Positions 50,072 through 60,017 are shown, numbered from the stretch's first letter. The stretch is 64,000 bases of DNA from Billgrantia tianxiuensis (GCF_009834345.1 NZ_CP035042.1:3534001-3598000), one strand, 5' to 3'. Program-made: numbers and translations. Notes: generated by a model not told the origin, from the letters alone.

Positions 50072-50995
50072 TCAGTTCTCCATCTCGCGCTTGGCCCGTG
50101 CACCGAAGCTGTCGATGATCAGGTTGACCCCGACGGTCAGGGTGGCGATGGCAATCGCCGGCGCCAATACGGCCGAAGCGCCTTCACCCAGACCCTGGAT
50201 GTTTTCCCGTACCAGAGAGCCCCAGTCCGCATCCGGCGGCTGCACGCCCAGACCGAGAAAGCTCATCGCGCTCAGCAGCAGCACGACGTAGACGAAACGC
50301 AGGCCGAAGTCGGTCAGCACTGGACGGAGCATGTTCGGCAACACCTCGATGAACATGATGTACGGCATGGCCTCACCCCGCGCCCGCGCGACCTGGACGA
50401 AGTCCATCGTCATGACATTGACGGCGACCGCACGCGCGATGCGGTATGAACCGGGCATATAGGCAAAGGCAGCCATGACCAGCAGCAGCGGCACCGAAGA
50501 GCCGAAAGAGGCCACCATGATCAGCGCGAAGATCTTGTTGGGGATGGCAATCAGGGCGTCCTGAGTGCGACTGATGGCAGCATCGAGCCAGCCACCGGAG
50601 GCCGCCGCCACCAGGCCCAGCACCACGCCGAACAGGCAGGCCAGTATCGTTGCCGCCAGCGCCACGCCGATCGTGTAGGGCGCACCATGCAACAAGCGGC
50701 TGAGGATGTCCCGGCCCAGGAAGTCCGTGCCAAGCGGGTATTCCAGGCTGATTGGGCCGAATACCTCGAAGCTGACCAGCGCGTTGGCACCATGGGGCGC
50801 CAACCAGGGGCCGGCCAGGGCCATCAGCAGCCAGAATCCGACAATCAGCAGCCCCAGGGCACCGCTGATCGGCCGCTTGGCACGGCGGCGCACGACCTTG
50901 GACGGCTTGTCGCCGAACGCCACATCGAGCGCGGCCTCGGCTCGAGCACCCGACGTGCTCAATTTCGGTGACGGCGGAAGAGCGTTCGGATTCAT
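50072..50995 (-). CDS. ABC transporter permease (DppC type)
   Basis: The 307-aa permease has an N-terminal cytoplasmic extension (NPNALPPSPKLSTSG), first TM GALGLLIVGFWLLMALAGPWLAP, and YPLGTDFLGRDILSRLLHGAPYT. The EAA loop is VQVARARGEAMPYIMFIEVLPNMLRP, and MSFLGLGVQPPDADWGSLV is near the end. Its ATG overlaps the stop of the partner permease by 4 nt (ATGA). Confidence 0.93.
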   Translation of the reverse strand: MNPNALPPSPKLSTSGARAEAALDVAFGDKPSKVVRRRAKRPISGALGLLIVGFWLLMALAGPWLAPHGANALVSFEVFGPISLEYPLGTDFLGRDILSRLLHGAPYTIGVALAATILACLFGVVLGLVAAASGGWLDAAISRTQDALIAIPNKIFALIMVASFGSSVPLLLVMAAFAYMPGSYRIARAVAVNVMTMDFVQVARARGEAMPYIMFIEVLPNMLRPVLTDFGLRFVYVVLLLSAMSFLGLGVQPPDADWGSLVRENIQGLGEGASAVLAPAIAIATLTVGVNLIIDSFGARAKREMEN

Positions 50996-51945
50996 GTGCG
51001 CAGCCTCGGGTTGGATAGGATGGCAATGATGTCGGCGATCAGCACCAGCAACAGAAAGCCCAGGGAGAACAGCATCACGCACGCCTGCACCAGCGGCATG
51101 TCGCGAGTCACCACGGCATTCACCATCAGCGTCGCAATGCCCGGATAGTTGAAGATCGTCTCGACGATGACCACACCGCCAAGCAGGTACGACAGACTCA
51201 GCGCCACGGCATTGGCGATCGGCCCGATGGCATTCGGCAGCGCATGCCGGAGCACCACCCGCATCGGTCGCGCGCCCTTGAGCACCGCCATTTCTACGTA
51301 GGGGGAACTGAGCTGATCGATGACGGCCGCCCGTGTCATGCGCGCCATCTGGGCAATCAGTACGCAACACAGGGTCAGCACCGGCATGGCATAGACACTG
51401 AGCAGCTGCATGAAAGAGTCGACTTCCACGGAACGCGACAGCGCCGAGAGCCAGCCCAGCTTGACCGCGAAAATCAGCACTGCGACGGTGGCAATCAGGA
51501 ACTCGGGGACCGACACCAGGAATACCGCCAGCATGTTGGTATAGCGATCGAAGATCGATCCACGATACATCGCCGAAAGGATGCCGATGGACAGCGCCAG
51601 GGGCACGGCAATCAGAGCGGTGGCCGCTGCCAGCTTCAGGGAGTTGGGCAGCCGGCTCGCGATCAGATCGTCGACCGGCATGCCGTTGACCAGTGAAACA
51701 CCGGGGTTGCCCGCCACCAGGCCACCTAGCCAGCTCAGATAACGCATGTACACGGGCAGGTCCAGACCCAACTTCGCACGCAGCGCCGCCACCGCTTCCG
51801 GTGTCGCTTCCTGGCCAAGCTGTTCCTGGGCTGCGTCGCCCGGCAATAGGCTGGTGAGAATGAAGACCACCAACGAGACGATGAGCAGGGTGAGCACGCC
51901 GATACCCAGCCGGCCGATGATGAGCCGTGGAATGCTGCTGTTCAT
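50992..51945 (-). CDS. ABC transporter permease (DppB type)
   Basis: The 317-aa permease has LIIGRLGIGVLTLLIVSLVVFILTSLLPGDAA at the N-terminus, LGLDLPVYMRYLSWLGGLVAGNPG, and EAA loop LKGARPMRVVLRHALPNAIGPIAN. It ends in VQACVMLFSLGFLLLVLIADIIAILSNPRLRT. AAGAAGGGCAAACC precedes the ATG. It follows the (frameshifted) binding-protein gene by about 80 nt. Confidence 0.93.
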   Translation of the reverse strand: MNSSIPRLIIGRLGIGVLTLLIVSLVVFILTSLLPGDAAQEQLGQEATPEAVAALRAKLGLDLPVYMRYLSWLGGLVAGNPGVSLVNGMPVDDLIASRLPNSLKLAAATALIAVPLALSIGILSAMYRGSIFDRYTNMLAVFLVSVPEFLIATVAVLIFAVKLGWLSALSRSVEVDSFMQLLSVYAMPVLTLCCVLIAQMARMTRAAVIDQLSSPYVEMAVLKGARPMRVVLRHALPNAIGPIANAVALSLSYLLGGVVIVETIFNYPGIATLMVNAVVTRDMPLVQACVMLFSLGFLLLVLIADIIAILSNPRLRT

Positions 51946-52025
51946 GGTTTGCCCTTCTTATTATGGCGTCACTTTATTCCCGCCAAGGTGACGCCTTCAT
52001 GGTTGAGTTGTCGTCAGAGTGATTG

Positions 52026-53599
52026 CTCAGGTTTCCAGCCAGACGTGTTCGGCGAACATGTAGCCCATCAGGCCGCCCAGCGGATGGGGGCTCAGCCCCG
52101 CAGCTTGGTGTTGTGGCCGTCGATGCTGCTCCTGAACTGCGGAATGCCGATACCACCGTGCTCGTGGATCAGCACCTGCATGTCGCCGTACATCTGCTTG
52201 CGCTTGTCTTCGTCGGTCTCGCCGCGCGCCGCCAGCAGCAACTGGTCGAACTGCTCGTTGCGCCAGCCCGCCTCGTTCCAGGCGGCATCGGACTGGAAGA
52301 ACAGGCTGAACATCAGGTCAGCGGTCGGCCGCGCACTGATGGCGCCGAAGCCCAGCGGATGTTTCATCCAGTGGTTGGACCAGTAGCCGTCCGACGGCAC
52401 TCGACGGATCTCGAGGTTGAGCCCGATCTGCTGCGCCGAGAGCTGCATCAACTGGGCCATGTCCACCGAGCCGGTGGCGGCCTCGGAGGCCACCAGGGGA
52501 ATCGAACGGTTCCCTACGCCGGCGCGCTCCAGGTGGTACTTCGCCCGGTCCAGATCGAACTCGCGCTGCGGCAGGTCGGCGAGGTGGTAGCGGTGGCTGG
52601 GCGCGATCGGCTGGTCGTTGGCGAGGGTGCCGAAGCCGCCGAAGGCGAGCCGTTGGATCTGCTCGCGATCGAGCATGTACTTCATCGCCAGCACGAAGTC
52701 CGGGTTGTTGACCGGCCCCAGGTCGTCGCGCATCACCAGGTTGGTGTAAGCACCGGTCGGCGACTCCATCGCCGTGGCGTTGGCACTGTTGAGGATGCGC
52801 GGGATCGAGCGCGCATTGACCGGGTTGATGAGGTCGACGTCCCCGGCGAGCAGGGCATTGATGCGTGCGGCCTCGTCGGGGATCGCGAAGAACTCGATCT
52901 CGTCGAGGTAGGGCTGGCCCGGCTTCCAGTAGCTGTCGTTGCGCACGGCGACCGAACGCACACCCGGCTGGAACTCCGCGCATTCGAAGGGCCCGGTGCC
53001 GTTGGCGAGACTGAAGTCCGTGGTGCCGTCGCGCACGATGAGGAAATGAGAGGTGGCGAGGATCGCCGGCAGGTCGGCGTTGGGGCTGGTGAGCCGGATA
53101 TGCACTTCATGCGGTCCGGCGGCCCTGACCTCCTCGAGCTGCTGGGCGACGCTGAGGGCGCGGGAGGCGGTGTCCGGATCCTTGTGGCGGTTCAGCGAGT
53201 AGACCACGTCGGCCGAGGTGAACGGCTGACCGTCGTGGAAGACGACGTCCCGACGCAGCTTGATGACCCAGGAAAGGGCATCGTCGGTGTCGAACGACTC
53301 CGCCAGCGACATACGCGGCACCAGCACCTCATCCAGCGTGGTCAGGCCGTTGTAGAACATGAAGTGACGGCAGTAGTCGGTGTAGTTCGCCCCTTGGCCG
53401 GATCCAGCGTATCGGCGGTCGAGCTGGTCGCACTCGCGACCTTGATGCGTCCACCGCGCTGGGGCGTCTGGGCGAAGGCGGACGATGCGCCGGTCATCAA
53501 GCCGCCAGCGGCGGTGGCCAGCACGGTACCGGCGGCCATGCCGCGCAACACATCACGCCGTGTGAAACCATGGCCGCCTTGGCCAGCTGTTCGCATCAG
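52026..53599. repeat. Near-identical 1.57-kb repeat, copy A
   Basis: Covers almost all of the binding-protein gene, from one base beyond the stop to codon 17. Copy A is 1574 bp and copy B (60112-61687) is 1576 bp, the difference being exactly the two missing C residues. By eye the only other difference noted is one transition near the 5' end (GGCCAGCTG versus GGCCGGCTG). Confidence 0.9.
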
Positions 53600-53647
53600 C
53601 TCCGTCATGGCCCGCCGATCATGGCCAGGGAAGTTCCTGTTCTTCAT
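52027..53647 (-). pseudogene. Tat-exported ABC substrate-binding protein, operon copy, two single-base losses
   Basis: The N-terminus MKNRNFPGHDRRAMTELMRTAGQGGHGFTRRDVLRGMAAG carries a twin-arginine signal. The family 5 binding fold begins RGGRIKVASATSSTADTLDPAKG. Compared with the intact copy at 60113-61729, this copy lacks one C in TTCGCCCCTTGG (about 53386-53389), which shifts the frame after PAKG. It lacks another C in CTCAGCCCCGC (about 52095-52098), which truncates the last 26 residues. It heads the leftward transporter operon. Either these are consensus errors or the operon relies on the second copy. Confidence 0.9.
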
Positions 53648-54080
53648 ATCATGCCTCCGTCTATCCGCTTATCATTGCTTGCTGTTGTTATATCGGCGCG
53701 CCGTTAACCAAGGGGCCACTTCAGGCAATCCGGGGTAATTACCGTTATCTCGCGTGACGCTTTCTGCCTAAGCCGATACTCTTGCTCCCGACCGTCGTAA
53801 CAAGCTAAAGGCTCGACTCGCATGCCTCATCGGTTGTGAACAAACCGTTGAAACAATTACAGCACCAATGCACAACGCTTTTGGTTCGTTTTGGCCCCAC
53901 TCGCACATACAATCGTTGGCATTGGCCGCACCATACGGCAGAAGCTGCCGCACGCCCGGAGCTGCCCCGGTGACAAGTCAGTCATATCGGCCACTCAGGC
54001 TGGGAGAGGGGTTTTCACTGGCTCTGGTCATGCACACGACATGATTCGCCTGGCTTTGCAGTGCCGCCAACCTACAGGTG
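53648..54080. other. Divergent promoter region between the transporter operon and the GNAT gene
   Basis: A gene-free region between the leftward binding-protein gene and the rightward acetyltransferase. GGAGGCATGAT precedes the leftward ATG at 53647. No strong sigma-70 box or dyad could be assigned with confidence. A conserved motif follows at 54081. Confidence 0.5.
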
Positions 54081-54103
54081 CGGCAAGAACGTCCTAGTCA
54101 TGG
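54081..54103 (+). promoter_or_regulatory. Shared upstream motif, copy 1
   Basis: CGGCAAGAACGTCCTAGTCATGG, whose core GGCAAGA-N3-TCCTAGT also precedes the second GNAT gene (55268) and the GhrA-like gene (61974). The CCTAG ends 49 nt before the start codon here. The two-block shape suits an AraC-family site, possibly for the regulator at 47790-48182. Confidence 0.55.
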
Positions 54104-54145
54104 CGGTTATCAGCTGCCAAACTGCCATTGCCAGGGAAAGCCACT

Positions 54146-55039
54146 ATGGAGAGCCAGGTGTCCAAAGAGACGTCAAAGCGCCTGCAGACTTATGAGCTGA
54201 CGCTGCGAGACCTTGAGGAGAACGATATCGACAAGCTGCACCAGCTGTCGGTCGGTGTCGGCTGGCCGCACCGGCCAGACGATTGGCGCATGCTGCTCAA
54301 GGTCGGACAGGGATTCGCCGGCTGCGACAAGATCGGCCGGATCGTCGGCTCGGCAATGTGGTTTCCGATGGGCAACGATTTCGCCACCATCGGCATGGTC
54401 ATTACCACGCCACAGCTGCAGGCCCAGGGCGGTGGCGGCTGGCTGATGGATCACGTAATGCAGCAGTGTCACGGCCGTCGTCTTCAGATCATCGCTCCCC
54501 GGGTCGCCTATCGTCTCGCCCACGCCCTTGGCTTCAAGGCCGTGAACGTCGTGCATCAGCACCAAGGCACGGCAGTCGTTCCAGGCGAGATCTCGCTGCC
54601 GACCGACAGCCGAATTCGCCCATTGAAAGCGGCGGATTTCACCGACATCGCCCGCCTCGACCAGGCCGCCTTCGGTGCCGATAGAGCGACCATCCTGGAG
54701 GAACTGGTCGGGAGATCCACCGGCACGGTGCTCGAGCGGGAGGGCCGTATCGCCGGTTTTGCCCTGTGCCGCAGGTTCGGCCGGGGGCATATCGTGGGCC
54801 CGGTTGTCGCGAAGGACTCCGCCGACGCCATCGCACTGGTCGCTCCTCATGTGCAAAAGCATGCAGGAAGATTTCTCCGTGTCGATACTACCCAACCCGA
54901 AGGCGACTTCACCGAGTTTCTCGGGCACTGCGGAATGCGGGAATATGATCAGGTGTCGGTCATGACCCTACCCACCACTACGGAATCGGTGGATACCGAG
55001 GTTCATACGTTTGCACTCGTGAACCAATCCCTGGGTTAG
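54146..55039 (+). CDS. GNAT-family protein with two acetyltransferase-like domains
   Basis: The 297-aa protein has an N-terminal GNAT domain (LTLRDLEENDIDKLHQLSVGVGWPHRPDDW...IGMVITTPQLQAQGGGGWLMDHVM, with the acetyl-CoA loop Q-x-x-GGGG). It has a C-terminal GNAT-like domain (IRPLKAADFTDIARLDQAAFGADRATILEEL...GRGHIVGPVVAKDSADAIALV). It is a paralogue of the next gene. The substrate is unknown; an N-acetylation step in the local catabolic pathway is plausible. ATG 54146 has AGGGAAAG upstream. Confidence 0.85.
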   Translation: MESQVSKETSKRLQTYELTLRDLEENDIDKLHQLSVGVGWPHRPDDWRMLLKVGQGFAGCDKIGRIVGSAMWFPMGNDFATIGMVITTPQLQAQGGGGWLMDHVMQQCHGRRLQIIAPRVAYRLAHALGFKAVNVVHQHQGTAVVPGEISLPTDSRIRPLKAADFTDIARLDQAAFGADRATILEELVGRSTGTVLEREGRIAGFALCRRFGRGHIVGPVVAKDSADAIALVAPHVQKHAGRFLRVDTTQPEGDFTEFLGHCGMREYDQVSVMTLPTTTESVDTEVHTFALVNQSLG

Positions 55040-55267
55040 GCTTTGTACGAAAACTGCCGCACTCATCATCCCCGATCGCACATCGCTCCGTCTGAAGAGA
55101 CAGAGCGCATAAGCACATCACCATTCCATCGGCAGTCTCAGCGGCAAGAAAAAGCATATCTATATCATGCTAAAAACGAGGTTCAGGGCAGCACTATCAT
55201 TCGCTCCGGCTTCCCTCTTCGAACATTACTACCGAATTTTCCCACCACCATAATCAGCCCTCCATAT

Positions 55268-55290
55268 CGGCAAGAACATCCTAGTAATGC
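55268..55290 (+). promoter_or_regulatory. Shared upstream motif, copy 2
   Basis: CGGCAAGAACATCCTAGTAATGC, 21 of 23 bases like copy 1 at 54081. The CCTAG ends 52 nt before the start of the second GNAT gene. The remaining spacer 55040-55267 is AT-rich and contains no credible gene. Confidence 0.55.
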
Positions 55291-55335
55291 CCCTCTGCAG
55301 ACGCCAGAGTACAAAAAGCTATGGAGGAACTTCTT

Positions 55336-56195
55336 ATGGCAGTCCAGAACCTTGATACCGACATTACCTATCGGCCCATGCTGGGGAGCGACCTACCTGC
55401 CGCTCATCGACTCTCGCAAGCGGTACGCTGGCCGCATCGCCTGGAAGACTGGCAGCTCGTGCATCGTCTCGGCAGCGGTTTCGTTGCCGAACGCGATGGT
55501 GAGGTCATCGGCACTGCCATGTGCTGGAGTCATGGCAGCGATCATGCGACGCTCGGCATGATCATCGTGTCGCCCGAAGCCCAAGGCAAAGGCATTGGGC
55601 GCGCATTGATGGAGTCGATTCTCGACTTGATCGGCGAGCGCAATACGCTCTTGCTCGCCACTCCAGAGGGACAGCCGCTTTACGAGCGACTCGGCTTCAA
55701 GCCCATCGGCACGGTCCACCAACACCAGGGCACCGTCGTGCAACCCGAAATCGTTGCACCGCCGCCCGGGGAGCGCATACGGCCGGCGGGCGTGAATGAT
55801 CGCGCCAAGCTGATCGAGCTGGCGACAGGCGGCACCGGCATGCCCCGGGCAGCGGCGCTGGACGAACTGCTTCAGGTCGCCGATGGCGTAGTGCTCGACA
55901 ACCAGGGAGAGCTCACCGGATTCGCCCTGATGCGGCGCTTCGGTCACGGCTACGTGATCGGACCGGTAGTGGCCTCCTCTCCGAGCGGGCCAAGGCCATG
56001 ATCAGCTACTGGATGGGGGCACGTGTCGACTCCTTCATCCGTATCGACGTCCACGACTCCGGTCATTTGAGCCCCTGGCTCCAGGAGCTTGGCCTCTTGC
56101 AGGTCGATTCCGTCGTTGCCATGGTCAAGGGCGAAGCACCGGTACCGGTTCCCGGCCTGCAGCAGTTCGCCATCATCAACCAGGCGCTGGGCTGA
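55336..56195 (+). pseudogene. Second double-GNAT protein, frameshifted
   Basis: This is a paralogue of the preceding gene. The first domain has YRPMLGSDLPAAHRLSQAVRWPHRLEDW and LGMIIVSPEAQGKGIGRALMESI (acetyl-CoA loop Q-x-x-GIG). The second has RIRPAGVNDRAKLIELATG...HGYVIGPVVAS. The frame then breaks at about 55979-55983, where CCTCTCCGAGCGG needs one more C to read SSPERAKAMISYWMGARVD. It continues to 56195 (QFAIINQALG), matching the paralogue's TFALVNQSLG end. GGAGGAACTTCTT precedes ATG 55336. Restored length is 286 aa. Confidence 0.85.
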
Positions 56196-56230
56196 TCCCG
56201 GAACGTCATTACTCATCACGGTCAACACAA

Positions 56231-56263
56231 GAGGAGGTGGCGAATACCCCCTCCTCTCCTTTT
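56231..56263 (+). terminator. Rho-independent terminator after the second GNAT gene
   Basis: GAGGAGGTGG and CCCCCTCCTC pair around CGAATA and are followed by TCCTTTTCT. The remaining gap to 56512 holds no gene; it includes the leader of the first oxidase gene. Confidence 0.75.
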
Positions 56264-56512
56264 CTCCACACCAGTAAAAGACAATGGCGATCGTGCTGCA
56301 CGAAGATGCCATGACAGCGCAAGGACCTCTTGCATAGCGCGCGGATCGATATACCAACATCGGCGCCGTTTTCGGTGTTTCCTGCCGCCTACCCCTCGAG
56401 TTTCGGCGACTCTAAAGAAGACTAAAGCGCCATACTTCTTATCATGACGGGTCGCCGGCCCGGCAAACTCTCGATATCAACCCTCGCCTGATACTCGACG
56501 TGAGGTCTTCCC

Positions 56513-57823
56513 ATGCACGAGCGCAACATCGCCGAACAGAGCACTCCCTTTTGGTGGGAAGCGGCACCCGTCAAACCACTGCCGCAGCAGTCTCTGGCCA
56601 AGGAGCTCGATGTGCTGATCGTGGGCGCAGGCTACGCCGGGCTTGCGGCGGGGCTTGTACTGGCACGGGCTGGACGGTCGGTTGCCGCATTCGATGCCAT
56701 GAGTCCGGGCGAAGGAGCCTCATCGCGCAACGGCGGCATCACCAGTGGCAGCATTCGCCCGGACCATGCCACGCTCAGCCGCCGCTTCGGCGAGAAGAAG
56801 GCACTGGCCATCGAGGCGGAAGGCAAGCTCGCCCGGGAATTCCTCTACGATTTCATCGAAGTCGAAAGACTCGACTGCGACTTCCAGCTTACCGGCCTGT
56901 TTCGCGGTGCCATCGGCCATGAACAGTACGAGAGCATGGCCCGCAGTGCCGAGGCGCTGGCGAAGAGACTGGGAATCGAGTCCTATGCCGTTCCGCATAC
57001 CGAGCAGCGCCATTATATCGGCACCGACTTCTACCGCGGCGGCACGGTCAGGATGGATATCGGCGGACTGAACCCGGCCAAGCTCCACGCCGAGCTGTTG
57101 CGCGTGGCCTTGGCTGCAGGCGTGACGGTCCACTCGAACACCTCCGTTAGCTCGATAGCGCGGGACGGCTCTGGATTCCGCGTCACGACCGTGGCCGGAA
57201 CGGTTCAAGCGCGGCAGGTTCTGGTCTGCACCAACGGCTATACCGACGGTGCCACGCCCTACCTGCGCCGTCGCCTAGTGCCGGTCCGCAGCCGCATCAT
57301 CGCCACCGAGGAACTCGCCCCCGAGATGATGGCACGGCTGATGCCAAAGCGAATGATGATGGGCGAAGGCCTGCAGTTGGGCTTCTATTACCGCCCCTCG
57401 CCCGACGGCAGACGGATCCTGCTGGGCGGCCGCGACAGCTCCCGGGTCGGCGACCCGGCGGCACCGACGCTGCGATTGCACAAGGGGCTGGTGACGCGTT
57501 TTCCCGAGCTCGAGAACGTGCGCCTCTCCCACAGCTGGTTCGGCAACGTGGCGATGAACCGCGACATGCTACCCCGCATCTTCGAGAAGGATGGCGTGCT
57601 CTATGCCACCGGCTTCTGCGGTTCGGGGGTGGTCTGGGCGCCATGGGTCGGGACCCGCGCAGCCCACAAACTGCTGCGCAGCAGCGAACACCCCTGCTCG
57701 GCCTTCGACTTCCGGCCGCCCGCCTTCATCCCGCTCTATCGTGGCAACCCGTGGTTCATGCCGGCCGTCATACAGGGCTATGGAATGCAGGACCGAATCG
57801 CAATGTGGCGCGCCAGCCGATGA
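56513..57823 (+). CDS. DAO-family NAD(P)/FAD-dependent oxidoreductase
   Basis: The 436-aa flavoenzyme starts ...LPQQSLAKELDVLIVGAGYAGLAAGLVLARAG (FAD Rossmann motif), then SSRNGGITSGSIRP. The C-terminal flavin motif is YATGFCGSGVVWAPWVGTRAAH. It is in the gamma-glutamylputrescine oxidase/amino-acid oxidase superfamily and would oxidise an amine or N-substituted amino acid. GAGGTCTTCC precedes the ATG. It begins a rightward operon with a second oxidase and a bicupin. Confidence 0.88.
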   Translation: MHERNIAEQSTPFWWEAAPVKPLPQQSLAKELDVLIVGAGYAGLAAGLVLARAGRSVAAFDAMSPGEGASSRNGGITSGSIRPDHATLSRRFGEKKALAIEAEGKLAREFLYDFIEVERLDCDFQLTGLFRGAIGHEQYESMARSAEALAKRLGIESYAVPHTEQRHYIGTDFYRGGTVRMDIGGLNPAKLHAELLRVALAAGVTVHSNTSVSSIARDGSGFRVTTVAGTVQARQVLVCTNGYTDGATPYLRRRLVPVRSRIIATEELAPEMMARLMPKRMMMGEGLQLGFYYRPSPDGRRILLGGRDSSRVGDPAAPTLRLHKGLVTRFPELENVRLSHSWFGNVAMNRDMLPRIFEKDGVLYATGFCGSGVVWAPWVGTRAAHKLLRSSEHPCSAFDFRPPAFIPLYRGNPWFMPAVIQGYGMQDRIAMWRASR

Positions 57824-57919
57824 GCCGAGTCGATGCGGCCATCCGCCTGGCCTGCCAGCCACGCCTTCGGCTTCGTACGCCCCTGCTCACCCATGTCGAC
57901 TTCTCGCGGAGATGTAGCA

Positions 57920-59196
57920 ATGAAATTCGTATCCTACTGGCACGATACCTCGGTTCCGTTCGACCAGGCCGCGGCTGGCCCCGTCTCGGGGAATTCGAGG
58001 TAGCGGTGATCGGCGCAGGCTTCACTGGCCTCAACGCTGCCCGGCAGCTGGCGAAATCCGGCCTCAAGGTCGCCCTGCTCGAGGCCGAGCATGTCGGCTT
58101 CGGCGCATCGGGACGCAATGGCGGGCACCTCAACAGCGGTCATTTCGCCAGTTTCGGCGCCATCAAGGCCCGTTTCGGCGACGCCCAGGCACGTCGCTTG
58201 TGGCAAGCCTATGACGATTCGATCAACATGATCGAGGCGATCATCGACGAAGAGAAGATCGACTGCAGCTTCCGCCGTGGCGGCAAGATCAAGCTGGCCT
58301 CCAAGCCCTCCCACGTGAAGAAGCTGCAGGCCATGTGCGACGAGCTCCGCCGCGAGGTCGACCCCACGGTGGAGTGGCTTTCACGCGAGGACGTGCGCAA
58401 GGAACTGGGCTCGGACGCCTTCCACGGCGGTGTGCTGTCGCCGAAATCCGCCATGATGCACATGGGACGCTACGTCACCGGCATGGCCCAGGCCGCCCAT
58501 CGTCATGGCGCGACCATCTGGGAGCACAATCCGGTCATTGCCCGCGAGCGAGTGCCGCAGGGCTGGCGACTGACCACGCCGACCGGCTCCCTCGTCGCCA
58601 GGCAGGTCATCCTGGCGACCGATGCCTACACCACGGAGACTTTCGGCTATTTCCGTCGGCGGATGATGCCGGTCGCCTCCTTCATCATCGTCACGCGCCC
58701 GCTCACCGCGGAAGAGGTCGCCGCGACGATGCCGGGCAACCGCAACTACACGAACTCGCTCAACATCGCCAACTACTTCCGCCTCACCCCGGACAACCGG
58801 GTGCTGTTCGGCGGCAGGGCCCGCTTCTCCTCCGCTTCGAATCAGAAGACGGACGTCAGCTCCGGCCAACTGCTGCGCAAGCAGTTGATCGAGGTCTTCC
58901 CGCAGCTTGCCGACGTGGAGATCGACTACTGCTGGGGCGGTCTCGTCGGCTGCACCCAGGATCGCTACCCGCGCGCCGGCACCGCCGACGGGGTGATCTA
59001 CGGCATGGGCTATTCGGGACATGGCGCGCAGGTCTCGACCCTGATCGGCAACGTGCTCGCCGATATCGCCATGGGCCGCAAGGGCACCAATCCGCTCGAG
59101 GGTCTGTCCTGGCGAGCCGTCCCCATGCACACGGGCAAGCCCTGGTTCCTGCCCATCGTGGGGGCATATTACCGCATGAAAGACATGCTTCCCTGA
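57920..59196 (+). pseudogene. Second DAO-family FAD oxidoreductase (gamma-glutamylputrescine oxidase-like), frameshifted near the 5' end
   Basis: ATG 57920 (GGAGATGTAGCA upstream) reads KFVSYWHDTSVPFDQAAAGPVSG, then breaks in the G run at 57988-57991. One more G gives SGEFEVAVIGAGFTGLNAARQLAKSG, the FAD motif, and the frame runs to 59196. SGRNGGHLNSG and GGLVGCTQDRYPR...GMGYSGHGAQVSTLIG are typical of PuuB-like oxidases. Restored length is 425 aa. Without correction translation could not begin upstream of the Rossmann motif from any evident ribosome binding site. Confidence 0.87.
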
Positions 59197-59228
59197 TGAC
59201 TTCCACCCATAATCGATCCGAGGTTCTC

Positions 59229-59987
59229 ATGCTGCACTCTCTCGACTCGCGTCAGGCGTCCAGCCGGCCAGCCCATCCTTCCATCATCGACCTGCGCCAG
59301 TTCGCCAGAGAGGTCACTGCCGACACCGCTGGCCAAGCCGACGGCCAAACGGATGCCTTCCTGGCAAACCGCTACCCTCTGGCAATCCCCGCCTGTCCGG
59401 TCGAAATCGGCGCCATCCGGCTGGAAGCGGGCACGGGCCGCGTGGCCGAGCTGCCGGCCGACGAGTTCATCATTCTTTGCGACGGCAGCCTGACACTGAA
59501 CCGCCAGGGCCAGACGCTCGAGCTGGCCGACAGCGCCAGTGCCGTGCTGAGTGCCGGCGCCGGCTTCGACTGGCACTGCCCGGAACCCACCACCCTCCTC
59601 TACATACGCTACCTGGGAGAAAGTGCCGGCGAGGGCAATCTGATCGCCATCGACGAATCGGCAGCGCTGGAGCCCTCCGGCACTCCCTTGGTGGAGCTGC
59701 TGGTCGGACCGACGCCCTCTTGCCGCAACCATACCGATTACCGCTCCGCCGACGAGGAATTCATGTGCGGCACCTGGTATTCGACTCCCTACCACCGCCG
59801 CGCCATGGAATCGCGGCAGTACGAACTGATGCACCTGCTGGCGGGAGCCGTCACGGTCGTGGAGCAGAGCGGCGCCACTCGCACCTATACCAAGGGCGAC
59901 ATCTGCCTGGTCGAGAAAGGGGCCGTATGGAGCTGGGAAAGCCGCGAGGATGTGAAGAAGGTGTACGCGATTTACCGCCCGGCATAA
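59229..59987 (+). CDS. Two-domain cupin protein
   Basis: The 252-aa bicupin has a first beta-barrel with ELPADEFIILCDGSLTLNRQGQTLELADSASAVLSAGAGFDWH and a second with QYELMHLLAGAVTVVEQSGATRTYTKGDICLVEKGAVWSWES. The second barrel resembles DUF861-type cupins (ureidoglycine aminohydrolase-related). It may be an enzyme or a sensor; substrate unknown. The start at 59229 has CCGAGGTTCTC. The in-frame ATG 59196 overlaps the oxidase stop and is an alternative. A strong terminator follows. Confidence 0.82.
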   Translation: MLHSLDSRQASSRPAHPSIIDLRQFAREVTADTAGQADGQTDAFLANRYPLAIPACPVEIGAIRLEAGTGRVAELPADEFIILCDGSLTLNRQGQTLELADSASAVLSAGAGFDWHCPEPTTLLYIRYLGESAGEGNLIAIDESAALEPSGTPLVELLVGPTPSCRNHTDYRSADEEFMCGTWYSTPYHRRAMESRQYELMHLLAGAVTVVEQSGATRTYTKGDICLVEKGAVWSWESREDVKKVYAIYRPA

Positions 59988-60017
59988 GCTGCGCTCTAGC
60001 AATAAAACCAGCAATTA

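Noticed and set aside
56513..59196. The two adjacent FAD oxidases as a recent tandem duplication
   Set aside because: They share only the FAD-binding motif pattern. N-termini, C-termini and central regions differ, so they are separate members of the DAO superfamily.
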